Source: Silurus meridionalis (lineage: Eukaryota > Chordata > Actinopteri > Siluriformes > Siluridae). Taken from it: 64,000 nt of DNA. Of this stretch, positions 62,218-64,000 are shown in pieces. Where the stretch lies: positions 15,554,108-15,618,107 of the forward strand of contig NC_060886.1 of assembly GCF_014805685.1 (NCBI RefSeq). The letters are read 5' to 3'. The position numbers were made by a program, and so were the translations under genes. Each line of letters begins with the position of its first letter. Position 1 is the first letter of the stretch. The notes under the pieces were generated by a model. That model did no database searches and was not told the DNA's origin. It saw only the letters and a list, made by a program, of their open reading frames with translations.

Positions 62218-64000
62218 GTCGTTCCTTCAGTAGCAGGTCTGGTGTGGAGGCCGTTGGCAGCAGAGATAGTGGAGAGGAGGGGGATCAGTGCATGCACGTG
62301 TCCATGCTGCACAGATAGTCCACAGTGCTCCCCAGCCTGCTAATGTAATTGCTTTTCATTGATTCTGTCTGACTAGGTGGCTCGTTTTCATCTGTTTTCC
62401 AGGAGCCTCTGCCAAGGCACGGGCCTCCCCTTGATGTGAAAAGTGTGTGTCCTTTTCAGCGCATATAAAGCAGAAGCTTCCTCACATGACAAGATGGCAT
62501 GGGCACAGAGGAGACTTTGACTGGACGCCTAAAAACCTCAAACAAAACTTTGCCTGAGATGTTTTGATGGGGTAGTGGGAGAATCTCTTAGGCTTTGATG
62601 AAACGGAGGCTTGTGTGTGTGCATATTCGGTAATTGCTATGTTTAGCTTGACCACATGGTTCGCCATGCTCGTTGCCGTGTTTGTTATGTTTATACATGA
62701 ATACATTTTACAAGTTTGAAAAAACCAACACACTGCCTCATTACTGAAAGCAGCAGATCTTTGTGTTTCTTAACCAAGGTAAAATACACAGGCCGGACAC
62801 ACAGGTCATCTCTCTTAGACCATGTGATGTCTGTGCCAAATTTACAGCCGGCAAGTTCACTTTTCATCTGGTTGAATATGTTGGCAAGTGTCGACTTCCA
62901 GCAATTACTGCTCATCCTCACCACACTGTAGATCTTCTACAGAAGTTTGTCCATGTGTAAAATAGTTGAGGAGAAAGCGTGAGTGCTACGCTGTACAGAG
63001 CACCATGTTCGGGTGTATTTGCTCTTCTTATAAGATGAATGGAGACTCTCAGATTAGATCAGACCGCTTTATGGGTCTAAAGGGACATTTATTGGAACAG
63101 AAAAATAGAATGTTTCTCTTGTTCAGAACATCATAATTGTATATGATAATGTATTGGCATGTTCTTTAAAATATATGAACAAGAAAATCTATTTAAATGT
63201 GCAAGTTGTTTCCAGGTCCATTAGAGCCCTATGTTGAAAATAATACCATAATTGGCTTAAATGAAAGGATCTTTTTATCAAGATTTCGCCATAGAGCTAA
63301 TGTGTAAATATTGCTGATGGTAATTCGTCTCGTGCTTTCTTTGAACTACAATGTGGTTTGACAATTAGTGTTTTAATGGCCACTTTAACTGTACTCATTT
63401 CCTGTTCTTTGCTTGTGTCCAAATTCCAATGGTCAAATTTTACATCAGATTTTAACATCAGTTTACTGGCCACGTGCCTGAATTAATGACAGCAATATGG
63501 TGTCTGGGGAAACTGTTTGTTTTAGTACAACAGAAAAAATGATGTTGGTTTATTTTAGACCAAGCTTATCAATCAAACCAAAAAAGAGACTATTAACCAA
63601 GCATTATGAACTCTTTCCAGTTCACCTCTCAGGAGTATTGCCAAATTAGGACTGCAATGCATTACATCAGCATCCATAAATCTCCCACTGCCTTGTTTTT
63701 ATCTGTATCTCTATTTAAATCATTTGAGACACTATAAATGCTGTGTGTGTGTGTGTGTAAACCTAATCTCTAAAGTTCCAATAGATATAATAAAAATACT
63801 TTTTATTATTATTGTTCAAGAATGCATTATTTAAAATAAAGATGAATTTAAAATGATTCTATGATCCTAGTCCAAACATCCTAATTTCAGGGGGTTCAGT
63901 AAAAAGTTAATCCCCACATTATGTCTGCAAATCAAATTCATTTTAAGTCAGAACTGATTTCTTAAAGATTAACATTTTATACTGAGTCAATTTACTTTGA
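60901..64000. other. no gene recognised; CA and TG repeats
   Basis: CA at 61004-61043, TG at 62152-62219, TG at 63741-63758. Complex stretches at 62380-62950 show no gene. Frames around 62716-62960 overlap on both strands without family match. Confidence 0.6.
62152..62219. repeat. (TG)n microsatellite
   Basis: About 33 TG units with one CG interruption. Confidence 0.97.

Overview
The window is vertebrate, most likely ray-finned fish, genomic DNA. Reasons: one split homeobox gene with canonical GT/AG introns, a very compact gene body (about 7.3 kb), an AT-rich background, very dense long dinucleotide, trinucleotide and tetranucleotide microsatellites, and a decayed Tc1/mariner transposon. The species cannot be fixed from the sequence alone.

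The only protein-coding gene I can support is shox (short stature homeobox), complete on the minus strand. Five coding exons, 8521-8272, 6961-6753, 3621-3564, 3376-3288 and 1444-1199, join into an open frame of 283 codons plus stop. It carries the shox N terminus, an acidic phosphosite region, a Q50 paired-like homeodomain (residues 108-167), a proline-rich [10 protein letters not shown] segment, an alanine-rich run and a C-terminal OAR motif. The residues outside the homeodomain match SHOX, not its paralogue SHOX2. A TATAAATA box lies on the minus strand about 230 bp upstream of the ATG, and the leader between them contains no upstream ATG.

Layout: 1-1198 is the 3' UTR and 3' flank; 1199-8521 is the coding body, whose introns carry unusual simple-sequence structures (A-TA-T fold-back, GATA array, a 117-bp duplication, a G-quadruplex-type run, a 53-bp perfect hairpin); 8522-9060 is the leader and proximal promoter; about 9.1-64 kb is 5' flank with no recognisable gene. 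That flank alternates microsatellite or AT-rich filler with blocks of complex sequence lacking simple repeats, which are candidate distal enhancers. This fits the known biology of SHOX, which in tetrapods is controlled by far upstream and downstream conserved non-coding elements. Conservation cannot be seen from one sequence, so all enhancer calls are low confidence. A broken, internally deleted Tc1/mariner transposase lies at about 53.2-53.7 kb. I found no sign of CRISPR, an operon, a tRNA, an rRNA or a novel enzymatic system.
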